A stretch of 64,000 nt of DNA, taken from positions 558,001 to 622,000 of the forward strand of contig NZ_JAUZDX010000001.1 of assembly GCF_030704685.1 (NCBI RefSeq), read 5' to 3'. The stretch comes from Acidovorax sp. A1169 (GTDB lineage Bacteria; Pseudomonadota; Gammaproteobacteria; Burkholderiales; Burkholderiaceae_C). Positions 25,008-33,588 of this stretch are shown here, piece after piece. The notes beneath the pieces are model-generated. The model was given only the letters and a program-made list of their open reading frames with translations, had not been told where the DNA came from and searched no databases. Within the stretch, counting starts at the first letter, position 1, and every line of letters begins with the position of its first letter. The translations under genes were made by a program, and so were the position numbers.

Positions 25008-25803
25008 GGGATTCCTCCGGCGAGGGTTTGGCGGGCGGTTCGAAGCAGTCGCGGAACGTGAACACGATGGAGGTGAAGAACATCGCCGCCAGCATCATGG
25101 CCGTGCCGACCATGATGCCACTGGCAGCTGTGCCCAGCCCGGCCAGGGCAATGAGGCCCGACGCAAGGGCCACCACCACGCCAGCCATGAGGAAGATGCC
25201 CATCCAGCCCAGACCGAAGACGAAGAAGGCGCCGAAGTTGCGCACACAGGCCACCAGGCTGAAGAACAGGGCCTTCACGGGCGGCACTCCATGCCAATGC
25301 ACCAGCCCGGGTGCATGCCAGAAGGTCAGCGACAATGGCAGGTACAGCAGCATCGACAGCCACATGGCGCCCTGGAACGATGCGCTTTCGGCCACCTCGC
25401 GCTTGAGCGGCGTGCCGCCCAGGTAGACGCTGGCGAACTGGCCGCCGTCGATCAGCGCCGACAAGCCCATGATGGACAGGAAGCCCACGGCGTAAAGGGC
25501 GCCCAGCACCAGCATGTCGCGCAGGCGCTGCTGGCCGGTGCGAAAGGCCACCAGCAGCACGGCGGGCGTCGGAAAGCGCCCCATGGTGGTTTCGGCCGCT
25601 GCCACCATCATGGCCAGCGTGGCCGAGGGCAGCAGGGCCAGCGCAATCGCCGGGCCCACCAGCGGGACCAGGCTGGCCAGCGACATGGCGGCCATGGTCA
25701 TGAAGAACAACGCCGCCAGTGCCATGGGTTGGCGCCAGAACGACCGGATGCCAAGCTTGACCCAGGCGATGCCGGTGCGGGCGGGGACGATGTTGAGTTT
25801 CAT
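24964..25803 (-). CDS. BPSS1780 family integral membrane protein
   Basis: The 279-residue protein has about six hydrophobic segments (LAALFFMTMAAMSLASLVPLV, LVLGALYAVGFLSIM, AMWLSMLLYLPLSLTFW, FGAFFVFGLGWMGIFLMAG, then paired helices near 210-250) and a Pro-rich cytoplasmic tail. N-terminal VPARTGIAWVKLGIRSFWRQP is the recognised family opening. Function is unknown; the family is widespread in Burkholderiales. Its last 44 bases overlap the FecR gene in another frame, so the two are co-transcribed. Confidence 0.85.
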   Translation of the reverse strand: MKLNIVPARTGIAWVKLGIRSFWRQPMALAALFFMTMAAMSLASLVPLVGPAIALALLPSATLAMMVAAAETTMGRFPTPAVLLVAFRTGQQRLRDMLVLGALYAVGFLSIMGLSALIDGGQFASVYLGGTPLKREVAESASFQGAMWLSMLLYLPLSLTFWHAPGLVHWHGVPPVKALFFSLVACVRNFGAFFVFGLGWMGIFLMAGVVVALASGLIALAGLGTAASGIMVGTAMMLAAMFFTSIVFTFRDCFEPPAKPSPEESHDEQPAPTPTPGPH

Positions 25804-25983
25804 GGGAACGGAGGGCGGCTCAGGAAAGCGGCCCGTGCGGTCGGGCCTGGCGAATGGGCGGGGAGACAGTGCCTAATTTACCCCAGCGCACCATGGCAGG
25901 GGCCGCATGGGGGCATGCGAAAGTGCTCCAGGGCGTGACATTCCTCGCGGAATACCGGTTCAGGTGCAGTTTTCCGGGGTGGC

Positions 25984-26937
25984 TCAGCCAGCGTGCACGG
26001 GCTGCGCGATGCGCCCGCGCAGCACGCGCTCGAAGTGGGTCGGGTCGTGCGGGGTCAGCATGGAGGCCTCGCGCGGCAGGTAAAAATCCCACAGCCGCGA
26101 GATCCAGAAGCGCAGGGCGCCGGCACGCAGCAGAGCCGGCAGCAGCTCACGCTCGGCCGCCGTGAGGGGGCGCACGGCCTGGTAGGCGTCGAGCATGCGC
26201 CGGGCGCGCTCGGGGTCGTGCTGGCCCGTGGGCAGGTCAATGCACCAGTCGTTCAGGCACACGGCCAGGTCGAACAGCCAGGTGTCGACGCCGGCAAAGT
26301 AGAAGTCGAAAAACCCCGTGAGCTCCTCGCCGTCGAACATCACGTTGTCGCGGAACAGGTCGGCATGCACCGGCCCGGTGGGCAGGGCGGTGTAGGCCGA
26401 GGAGGCTGCCACGTGGTTCTGGTAGGCCAGCTCCGAGCGCAGCAGGGCCGCCTGGCTGGCATCGAGGTGCGGCAGCACCACCGGCACGGTCTCGTTCCAC
26501 CACGGCAGGCCGCGCAGGTTGGGCTGGTGGCGGTCGTAGCCACGGCCCGCCAGGTGCATGCGCGCCAGCATGGCGCCCACGGCGGCGCAGTGCACCGGGC
26601 CGGGGGCCAGCTGGCTCTTGCCGCGCAGCTTGCTGACCACGGCGGCCGGCTTGCCGCACACGCTGTGCAGGATGTCGCCATTAGCGTCACCGCGCGGGTC
26701 GGGCACGGGCACGCCGCCATGCGCCAGGTGCTTCATCAGGTGCAGGTAGAACGGCAGCTGCTCGGCCGTCAGGCGCTCGAACAGCGTCAGTACGAACTCG
26801 CCCTGGTCGCTGGTGAGAAAGTAGTTGGTGTTCTCGATGCCGCCTTCGATGCCGCGCAGCGCGACCAGCTCACCCAGGTGCAAACGGCGCAGCAACTCGC
26901 GCGCCTCATCATTGGAGACTTCGGTAAAAACGGCCAT
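25984..26937 (-). CDS. thrB: Homoserine kinase, ThrB2 (APH-fold) type
   Basis: This enzyme phosphorylates L-homoserine with ATP in threonine biosynthesis. The 317-residue protein belongs to the aminoglycoside-phosphotransferase fold form found in beta- and gamma-proteobacteria, not the GHMP form of E. coli. Visible are the N-terminal [19 protein letters not shown], the ligand loop [10 protein letters not shown], the catalytic loop [15 protein letters not shown] (Asp193, Asn198) and metal-binding GFFDFYFAG (Asp211). The thrB, small secreted protein, polA order is also known in Pseudomonas, supporting the call. Confidence 0.95.
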   Translation of the reverse strand: MAVFTEVSNDEARELLRRLHLGELVALRGIEGGIENTNYFLTSDQGEFVLTLFERLTAEQLPFYLHLMKHLAHGGVPVPDPRGDANGDILHSVCGKPAAVVSKLRGKSQLAPGPVHCAAVGAMLARMHLAGRGYDRHQPNLRGLPWWNETVPVVLPHLDASQAALLRSELAYQNHVAASSAYTALPTGPVHADLFRDNVMFDGEELTGFFDFYFAGVDTWLFDLAVCLNDWCIDLPTGQHDPERARRMLDAYQAVRPLTAAERELLPALLRAGALRFWISRLWDFYLPREASMLTPHDPTHFERVLRGRIAQPVHAG

Positions 26938-27010
26938 CGCTCAGCAGGGGGAATGCGGAAAATCCGGAGGAAAAAGCGGGAGCAGGGGGCGCAGCACCCC
27001 CAGCCAGGCA

Positions 27011-27370
27011 TCAGAACTTCAGGACGTTCCAGACCCGGGGGCCGGTGTTGGTCTCGGCGCCGTTGAGGGCGCCGGTGCGGCCGCGCGCGCCGTCGGGCGA
27101 CTGCACTTCGTAGCTGGGCATGTTGCCGGTCTTGGGCTGCACGTTGATGCTCTGCGTCTGGCCGCCCACACGCACTTCGTCGACGCGGCTGCCCGCGTCC
27201 TCGATCTGGATGCGTTCGGTGCGCTGGTTGTTGCGCCCGGACAGGGACTCGGGCGTGGTAAGCGCCTCGCCTTGCCTGGGGGCGCCCGCAGGGGCATTCT
27301 GGCCGCCGGTCTGGGCCAGTACGGGGCCGCAGGCAAGGGCCAGCAGCAGGGAGAGGTTAACAGCGCGCAT
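27011..27370 (-). CDS. Small secreted hypothetical protein upstream of thrB (DUF2782-like position)
   Basis: The 119-residue protein has a signal peptide (MRAVNLSLLLALACGPVLAQ) and a hydrophilic body: RNNQRTERIQIEDAGSRVDEVRVGGQTQSINVQPKTG and SYEVQSPDGARG, ending PRVWNVLKF. DUF2782 proteins occupy the same place between thrB and polA in pseudomonads and share an IxxxD.G..V.EVRVGG-like core, so a family link is likely but not certain. The start at 27370 is fixed by the -10 box six bases upstream. It probably shares an operon with thrB, 73 bases downstream. Confidence 0.75.
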   Translation of the reverse strand: MRAVNLSLLLALACGPVLAQTGGQNAPAGAPRQGEALTTPESLSGRNNQRTERIQIEDAGSRVDEVRVGGQTQSINVQPKTGNMPSYEVQSPDGARGRTGALNGAETNTGPRVWNVLKF

Positions 27371-27376
27371 GCACCC

Positions 27377-27382
27377 ATTGTA
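27377..27382 (-). promoter_or_regulatory. -10 box, leaderless promoter of the small secreted protein gene
   Basis: TACAAT on the minus strand ends six bases before ATG 27370, with no ribosome binding site between. It is the same geometry as at the uvrD-like gene. Confidence 0.55.
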
Positions 27383-27422
27383 GAGCGCGCCGGGCGGCGG
27401 TGGTGCGCGGCCTTTGGCCGTG

Positions 27423-27428
27423 CACAAT
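27423..27428 (+). promoter_or_regulatory. -10 box of polA, leaderless or near-leaderless
   Basis: CACAAT lies seven bases before ATG 27436, and only TGCCCCC separates them. No ribosome binding site is present. It is divergent from the promoter at 27377-27382, 40 bases away. Confidence 0.5.
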
Positions 27429-27435
27429 TGCCCCC

Positions 27436-30258
27436 ATGAGCAATAAAAAGACCCTGGTGCTGGTGGACGGCTCCAGCTACCTGTACCGTGCCTACCATGC
27501 CATGCCCGACCTGCGTGCCGTGCCGGGCGACTCCACGAGCGCGGCCACGGGCGCCATCCGCGGCATGATCAACATGATGCAGGCCCTGCGCAAGGAGGTG
27601 CATGCAGACTATGCCGCCTGCATCTTCGACGCCAGCGGTCCCACCTTTCGCGACGAGATCTACCCCGAGTACAAGGCGCAGCGCGCGCCCATGCCCGACG
27701 ACCTGCGCTCGCAGATCGACCCCATCCACGAGGTGGTGCGCATGCTGGGCTGGACGGTGCTGGCGATTCCGGGCGTGGAGGCCGACGACGTGATCGGCAC
27801 CCTGGCCGTGACCGCTGCCAGCCAGGGCATCGACGTGGTGGTCTCCAGCGGCGACAAGGACCTGTCGCAGCTGGTTGACGAGCACATCACCATCATCGAC
27901 ACCATGAACGGCAAGCGCCGCGACGTGGCCGGCGTGACCGCCGAGTTCGGCGTGCCCCCCCACCTGATGGTGGACTTCCAGACCCTGGTGGGCGATACCG
28001 TGGACAACGTGCCCGGCGTGCCCAAGGTGGGCCCCAAGACCGCTGCCAAGTGGCTCATGGAATACGGTTCGCTGGCCGAACTGGTGGCGCGCGCCCACGA
28101 GATCAAGGGCGTGGCCGGCGAGAACCTGCGCAACACGCTCGACTGGCTGCCCACCGGGCGCAAGCTGGTGACCATCCGGACCGATTGCGATTTGGTCGAG
28201 CACATCGTGGGCCTGCCCGCGCTCGACGCCATCGTGATCGGCGAGCAGCAGGTCGATGGGCTGCGCGAGTTCTACGAAAAATACGGCTTCAAGGGCCTGG
28301 CGCGGGCCCTGGGTTCACCGGCCGAGCCGCCTGCTGAACAAACCGCTCCCGCCGCGCGCAAGAAGGCCGGCGATACCGACACCGCCGACCTGTTCGCCGA
28401 GCCTGCAGAGGGTGGTGTAGATGGTGCACAGGTTGCTGCCGAAAAGCCGCCCCGCAATGAGCGCTACGAGACCATCCTGACCTGGGACCAGTTCGACCGT
28501 TGGCTGGCCACCCTGCACGTGGCGCCCCTGACGGCGCTGGACACCGAGACCACCTCGCTCGACGAGATGCGCGCCGAGATCGTGGGCATCAGCTTCAGCG
28601 TGGAGCCGGGCGCGGCGGCCTACATCCCGCTGCGCCACGAGGGGCCCGATGCGCCGGCGCAACTGCCCTTCGACGAGGTGCTGGCACGCCTCAGGCCCTG
28701 GCTGCAGGACCCGCGCCACCTGAAGCTGGGCCAGCACATCAAATACGACCGCCATGTGTTCGCCAACCACGGCATCGAGGTGCAGGGCTACGCGCACGAC
28801 ACCATGCTGCAAAGCTATGTGCTCGAAGTGCACAAGCCCCATGGCCTGGCCAGCCTGGCCGACCGGCACCTGGGGCGCAGCGGCATCAGCTATGAAGACC
28901 TGTGCGGCAAGGGCGTGCACCAGATCCCCTTCGCCCAGGTGGACGTGGCCAAGGCCGCCGAATACTCGTGCGAAGACTCCGACCAGACCCTGGACGTGCA
29001 CAAGGCCCTGTGGCCGCTGCTCGAAGCCAATGACAAGCTGCGCTTCATCTACGAACTAGAGATGGCCAGCAGCGAGGCCCTGTACCGCATCGAGCGCAAC
29101 GGCGTGCTGATCGACGCGCCCACGCTGGCCAACCAGAGCCACGAGCTGGGACAGCGCATCGTGCAGCTGGAGACCGAAGCCTACGAGATCGCGGGCCAGC
29201 CCTTCAACCTGAGCAGCCCCAAGCAGCTGGGCGAGATCTTTTTCGACAAGCTGGGCATGCCCGTCGTCAAGAAGACCGCCACCGGCGCGCGCAGCACCGA
29301 CGAAGAGGTGCTCGAAAAGCTGGCCGAGGACTACCCCCTGCCCGCCAAGCTGCTGGAGCACCGCGGCCTGGTCAAGCTCAAGGGCACCTACACCGACAAG
29401 CTGGCCCAGCTGGCGTTGCCGCGCACGGGGCGGGTGCACACGCACTATGCGCAGGCCGTGGCCGTCACCGGGCGGCTGTCGAGCAACGACCCCAACCTGC
29501 AGAATATTCCCATCCGCACGCCCGAAGGCCGGCGCGTGCGCGAGGCCTTCGTGGCGCCCGCAGGCAGCGTGATCGCCAGCGCCGACTATTCGCAGATCGA
29601 GCTGCGCATCATGGCCCACATCAGCGGCGACCACTCGCTGTTGCATGCCTTCCACGCGGGCCTGGACGTGCACCGCGCCACTGCTGCCGAGGTGTTCGGC
29701 GTGGAGGTGGACCAGGTCACCAGCGAGCAGCGCCGCTACGCCAAGGTCATCAACTTCGGGCTCATCTACGGGATGAGCAGCTTCGGCCTGGCCAAGAACC
29801 TGGGTATCGAGACCAAGGCTGCAGCCGCCTACATCGACAAGTACTTCCAGCGCTACCCCGGCGTCAAGCAGTACATGGACGAGACCAAGGCCGCCGCCAA
29901 GTCCATGGGCTATGTGGAGACGGTGTTCGGCCGGCGCCTGTACCTGCCCGAGATCAACTCGCCCAACGGCCCACGCCGCAGCGGTGCCGAGCGCGCCGCC
30001 ATCAACGCCCCCATGCAGGGCACGGCGGCCGACCTGATCAAGCTGGCCATGGTGGCCGTGCAGAAGGAACTCGACGCGCACAAGCCCGGCATCAAGATGA
30101 TCATGCAGGTGCACGATGAACTGGTGTTCGAGCTGCCCGAGGGCGAGGTGGACTGGGTGCGCAGCCACATCCCGCGCCTGATGGCCGAGGTCGCCGCGCT
30201 CAAGGTGCCGCTGCTGGCCGAGGTGGGCGTGGGCCCCAACTGGGACAAGGCGCATTGA
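27436..30258 (+). CDS. polA: DNA polymerase I
   Basis: The 940-residue protein fills gaps and removes RNA primers. It has three domains. The 5'-3' exonuclease (1-300) has LVDGSSYLYRAYHA, GVEADDVIGTLA and SSGDKDLSQLV. The 3'-5' proofreading domain (about 350-530) has exo I LDTETTSLD, exo II GQHIKYDRH and exo III YSCEDSDQTLD. The polymerase domain has motif A ASADYSQIELRI, motif B RRYAKVINFGLIYGMS and motif C MQVHDELVFE. Proofreading acidic residues are intact, although the exo II Asn of E. coli (Asn420) is His here. ATG 27436 matches the family start. Confidence 0.97.
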   Translation: MSNKKTLVLVDGSSYLYRAYHAMPDLRAVPGDSTSAATGAIRGMINMMQALRKEVHADYAACIFDASGPTFRDEIYPEYKAQRAPMPDDLRSQIDPIHEVVRMLGWTVLAIPGVEADDVIGTLAVTAASQGIDVVVSSGDKDLSQLVDEHITIIDTMNGKRRDVAGVTAEFGVPPHLMVDFQTLVGDTVDNVPGVPKVGPKTAAKWLMEYGSLAELVARAHEIKGVAGENLRNTLDWLPTGRKLVTIRTDCDLVEHIVGLPALDAIVIGEQQVDGLREFYEKYGFKGLARALGSPAEPPAEQTAPAARKKAGDTDTADLFAEPAEGGVDGAQVAAEKPPRNERYETILTWDQFDRWLATLHVAPLTALDTETTSLDEMRAEIVGISFSVEPGAAAYIPLRHEGPDAPAQLPFDEVLARLRPWLQDPRHLKLGQHIKYDRHVFANHGIEVQGYAHDTMLQSYVLEVHKPHGLASLADRHLGRSGISYEDLCGKGVHQIPFAQVDVAKAAEYSCEDSDQTLDVHKALWPLLEANDKLRFIYELEMASSEALYRIERNGVLIDAPTLANQSHELGQRIVQLETEAYEIAGQPFNLSSPKQLGEIFFDKLGMPVVKKTATGARSTDEEVLEKLAEDYPLPAKLLEHRGLVKLKGTYTDKLAQLALPRTGRVHTHYAQAVAVTGRLSSNDPNLQNIPIRTPEGRRVREAFVAPAGSVIASADYSQIELRIMAHISGDHSLLHAFHAGLDVHRATAAEVFGVEVDQVTSEQRRYAKVINFGLIYGMSSFGLAKNLGIETKAAAAYIDKYFQRYPGVKQYMDETKAAAKSMGYVETVFGRRLYLPEINSPNGPRRSGAERAAINAPMQGTAADLIKLAMVAVQKELDAHKPGIKMIMQVHDELVFELPEGEVDWVRSHIPRLMAEVAALKVPLLAEVGVGPNWDKAH

Positions 30259-30299
30259 AAAGCCGCAGCGCTGGCGCGTTCATTGCAAGGTAAAAAGGC

Positions 30300-31226
30300 A
30301 TGCGCCTTCGCCACATTGAAGTCTTCAACGCCGTGATGCTCACCGGCAGCGTGAGCGCTGCCGCACGGCTCATCAACGTCACCCAGCCGGCGGTGAGCCG
30401 CATCCTCGCGCATGCAGAGCTGCAGCTCGGGTTCGCGCTGTTCCACCGGCTCAAGGGCCGCCTGGTGCCCACCACCGAGGCGCAGACCCTGTACCCGCAC
30501 ATCGAGCGCCTGTTCACCCAGCTCGACGACGTGCAGCGCCTGGCCGCCAGCCTCAAGGGCGACGGGCGCGAGGGCGAGCTGCACATCCTGAGCGTGCTGG
30601 CACTGAGCTACGAGGTGCTGCCGCGCGCGCTGCGCAGCTTTCGCGCGCTGCACCCGGACGTGGGCATCACCATCGAGGCGCTGCACTCGCCGCAGATCGT
30701 CTCGGCCCTGGTGCTGCAGGAGGCGGACGTGGGCTTCGTCTTCAGCTCCATCGCCCACCCCTCGCTGAGCCAGGAGCACATTGCCGACGGCTACATGGTC
30801 TGCGTGGCGCCCAAGGGCATGCTGGACCCCGCGCTGGTGCACTCGGGCACCGTGCACCTCACCGACCTGGCCGACACGCCGGTGGTGCGCCTGGACGTGC
30901 GCGACCCCATCGGCACCGTGGTCAGCCATGCCTGCCGCGAAGCCGGCGTGGGCCTGCGCACGGCCATCACGGTGCAGACCTACCACGCCGCGCTGGCCCT
31001 GGCGCGCCATGGCCATGCGGTGGCGCTGGTGGATGCCTGCACTGCCGCCTCGGCCGACTGCAGCCAGGTGGACGTGCTGGCGCTGGCGCCGCACATCCCC
31101 GTGCCCATCCAGTCGCTGCGCACCGTCAACCGCCCGGCCTCGCTGCTGGCCAGCGCCATGACCGCCTGCATGCGCCAGGCCGTGGCCGAGACCATGGCGT
31201 CTGCCCCGCAGAGCCCCGCGCCCTGA
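30300..31226 (+). CDS. LysR-family transcriptional regulator
   Basis: The 308-residue protein has the winged helix-turn-helix MRLRHIEVFNAVMLTGSVSA...INVTQPAVSRILAHAE and an effector domain. The N terminus is close to the ArgP/NocR/OccR-like subgroup that often controls amino-acid catabolism. It is convergent with the D-amino acid dehydrogenase gene (stops six bases apart), in a locus with amino-acid receptors and a racemase, so control of that locus is likely. ATG 30300 follows AAAAAGG. Confidence 0.88.
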   Translation: MRLRHIEVFNAVMLTGSVSAAARLINVTQPAVSRILAHAELQLGFALFHRLKGRLVPTTEAQTLYPHIERLFTQLDDVQRLAASLKGDGREGELHILSVLALSYEVLPRALRSFRALHPDVGITIEALHSPQIVSALVLQEADVGFVFSSIAHPSLSQEHIADGYMVCVAPKGMLDPALVHSGTVHLTDLADTPVVRLDVRDPIGTVVSHACREAGVGLRTAITVQTYHAALALARHGHAVALVDACTAASADCSQVDVLALAPHIPVPIQSLRTVNRPASLLASAMTACMRQAVAETMASAPQSPAP

Positions 31227-31232
31227 GGGGGG

Positions 31233-32444
31233 TCAGCCCGCGAGCAGTTCAGCCACCCGTGCCGCCGTGCCGAAGGCCAGGGTGAAGCCCAGCGCCCCGT
31301 GCCCGGTGTTGAGCACCAGGTTGGCCGGTGCGCCTGCGTGGCGCCCCACCACCGGCAGGCCGGTGGGCGTGGCGGGGCGCATGCCGGTCCAGGGCCGGGT
31401 CGCTTCAAAATCGCTGCAGTGCGGGAACAGCGCGCGTGCGGCTGCGCACAGGCTCGCTATGCGCTCGGGGGGTATGCGTGTGTCGTGCCCTACCAGCTCG
31501 GCCATGCCCGCCACGCGCAGGCGCTGGCCGATGCGCGCAAACACCACTTTGCGCGCCGCGTCGGTCACGCTCACGTGCGGTGCCGCCCCCGGGGCATCGC
31601 TGGCATCGAGCGTGATGCTGTAGCCCTTGAGCGGGTACACCGGCAGGTGCACGCCCAGCGTGCGCGCCATGCCATGGCTGGCGCTGCCCAGGGCCAGAAC
31701 GAAGTGGTCGGCCTCCACATTCCCCAGGCGGGTGCGCACCGCCTGGATGCGGCCCTGCCCGGTGGCAAAGCCCTGGATATCGGTTCCCAGCAAAAAGCGC
31801 ACGCCGCGCGCGGCCAGCAGGGTGTGCAGGCCCTGGCATACCTGCAGGCAATCGGCCGCGCATTCGCTCTGGGTGTAAATGGCGCCCGCGATCCGGCCCT
31901 GGTAGTGGGCCAGCGCCGGCTCCAGTGCCACGCAGCGCTCGGCATCCACGGCTTCCTGCAGGCTGCCGAAGGCGCGCTGCAGTTCCATCTGCCGCCGCGC
32001 TGCGCCAAACGCATCGGCTGTGCCGTAGAGCACCAGCTTGCCGGTGGCCGAGAAATCGCATGCCAGCCGCTCGGCCTGCAGCATGGCGTCGAAGCGCTCG
32101 CGGCTCAGCGCAGCCAGGTCCAGCAGCTCGGCCGTGCTGCGCGCCGAGGTGGTGCGGTTGCAGGCCGCGAGGAACTGCAGGCCCCAGCGCCACTGGTGCA
32201 GATCCCACTGCGGGCGCACGGAAAGGGGGGAGTCGGCTGAGAACAGCAGGCTGGGCAATTGCCGCCAGATGCCGGCGTCGGCCAGGGGTTGCACATAGCT
32301 GTAGCTCAGCTGCGCGCCATTGCCGCCACTGGCCCCTTCGCCGGGTGCGCCTCGGTCGATCACGGTGACCTCCATGCCGCGCTGGCGCAGCGCATACGCG
32401 GTGGCCAGCCCCACGATGCCCGCGCCCAATACACATACCTGCAT
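31233..32444 (-). CDS. dadA: FAD-dependent D-amino acid dehydrogenase (DadA family)
   Basis: The enzyme oxidatively deaminates D-amino acids at the inner face of the membrane and passes electrons to quinone. The 403-residue protein begins with the FAD Rossmann motif VLGAGIVGLATAYALRQRG and VTVIDRG, followed by ASGGNGAQLSYSYVQPLAD in place of the ASxANxGQ segment of E. coli DadA. The C terminus has RPWTGMRPATPTGLPVVGR and LNTGHGALGFTLAFG, the second FAD contact. It is slightly shorter than E. coli DadA (432). Substrate preference is unknown; the Asp/Glu racemase and acidic amino-acid receptors nearby suggest acidic D-amino acids. Confidence 0.82.
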   Translation of the reverse strand: MQVCVLGAGIVGLATAYALRQRGMEVTVIDRGAPGEGASGGNGAQLSYSYVQPLADAGIWRQLPSLLFSADSPLSVRPQWDLHQWRWGLQFLAACNRTTSARSTAELLDLAALSRERFDAMLQAERLACDFSATGKLVLYGTADAFGAARRQMELQRAFGSLQEAVDAERCVALEPALAHYQGRIAGAIYTQSECAADCLQVCQGLHTLLAARGVRFLLGTDIQGFATGQGRIQAVRTRLGNVEADHFVLALGSASHGMARTLGVHLPVYPLKGYSITLDASDAPGAAPHVSVTDAARKVVFARIGQRLRVAGMAELVGHDTRIPPERIASLCAAARALFPHCSDFEATRPWTGMRPATPTGLPVVGRHAGAPANLVLNTGHGALGFTLAFGTAARVAELLAG

Positions 32445-32537
32445 GCTCTTTGCTTTGGTTGGTTGCTCTGGCGGCCACTGTAGAAGCCGGCGCCGGGTTT
32501 GAACAATGCCGTTGTGCACGGGGGCCATGACGGCAGG

Positions 32538-32565
32538 TTATGGGGTGGGTATGCCCCAGGCATAA
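32538..32565. promoter_or_regulatory. Inverted repeat TTATG-N18-CATAA in divergent promoter region
   Basis: TTATG (32538-32542) and CATAA (32561-32565) flank a smaller GGGG/CCCC inverted repeat. It lies between the divergent dehydrogenase and binding-protein genes, where a regulator such as the nearby LysR protein would bind. Its spacing is not that of a simple T-N11-A site, so the assignment is weak. Confidence 0.3.
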
Positions 32566-32683
32566 CTTTCCGGCATGGCCTCCCCGGTGAAATGAATTGT
32601 TCAAAGCGCGGGCAAGTTCCTACAGTGCGTTCACGCCTTGCCTTTTTCTTTCTCCTCATCCACCACCTCACGAAGGGAATTCC

Positions 32684-33574
32684 ATGCGACTGTCCGCCGT
32701 CACCCGTGCCGCCCTGCTGGCCACCGGCCTCCTGGCCTGTTCCATCGCCAGTGCCGACACGCTCAAGAAGATCGCCGACACCGGCAAGATCACGCTGGCC
32801 TACCGCGAGTCGTCCGTGCCCTTCAGCTACCTGGCAGGCCCTGGCCAGCCCGTGGGCTTTGCGGTGGACATCTCCAATGCCGTGGCCGACGCCGTGAAGA
32901 AGCGCCTGAACAATCCGGCCATCAAGGTCGAGCTGCAGCCCGTCACCTCGCTCAACCGCATCCCCTTGGTGCAGAACGGCACGGTGGATCTGGAGTGCGG
33001 CTCCACCACCAACAACAGCGTGCGCGGCAAGGACGTGCAGTTCGCCACCAACTATTTCTACACTGGCACGCGCCTGCTGACCAAGAAGAGCTCGGGCATC
33101 AAGGGCTTCGGCGACCTGGCCAAGCGCAAGATCTCCACCACCTCGGGCACCACCAATGCCCAGGTGGTGCGTAAGTACGACCGCGACAACAAGCTCGACA
33201 TGGAAGTGCTGATGGGCAAGGACCACGAGGATTCGCTGCTGCTGGTGGACACCGGCCGCTCCGAAGCCTTTGCCATGGACGACATCCTGCTCTACGGCCT
33301 GATGGCCAATGCGCGCAACCCGGCCGAGTGGGACGTGGTGGGCGACGCGCTGCAGGTCGAGCCCTATGCCTGCATGCTGCGCAAGGACGACCCGCAGTTC
33401 CAGACCCTGGTCAACGGCGTCATCGGCGGCCTGATGAAGTCCGGCGAGTTCGAGAAGCTCTACACCAAGTGGTTCATGTCGCCGATCGCGCCGCGCGGCC
33501 AGAACCTCAAGCTGCCCATGGGCAAGGAGCTGCGCGACAACCTCACGACCCAGAGCGACAAGCCGGCCATCTGA
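32684..33574 (+). CDS. Amino-acid ABC transporter substrate-binding protein (GltI-like), copy A
   Basis: The 296-residue periplasmic protein has a signal peptide (LLATGLLACSIASA) then TLKKIADTGKITLAYRESSVPFSY, the start of the family-3 solute-binding fold. The ligand core [16 protein letters not shown] is typical of glutamate/aspartate receptors, and SEAFAMDDILLYGL is also conserved. No permease or ATPase gene is adjacent, so it must share a transporter encoded elsewhere or act in sensing. The gene is followed 14 bases later by the racemase gene. ATG 32684 follows GAAGGGA. Confidence 0.9.
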   Translation: MRLSAVTRAALLATGLLACSIASADTLKKIADTGKITLAYRESSVPFSYLAGPGQPVGFAVDISNAVADAVKKRLNNPAIKVELQPVTSLNRIPLVQNGTVDLECGSTTNNSVRGKDVQFATNYFYTGTRLLTKKSSGIKGFGDLAKRKISTTSGTTNAQVVRKYDRDNKLDMEVLMGKDHEDSLLLVDTGRSEAFAMDDILLYGLMANARNPAEWDVVGDALQVEPYACMLRKDDPQFQTLVNGVIGGLMKSGEFEKLYTKWFMSPIAPRGQNLKLPMGKELRDNLTTQSDKPAI

Positions 33575-33588
33575 AGGAGCCCCCGAGC

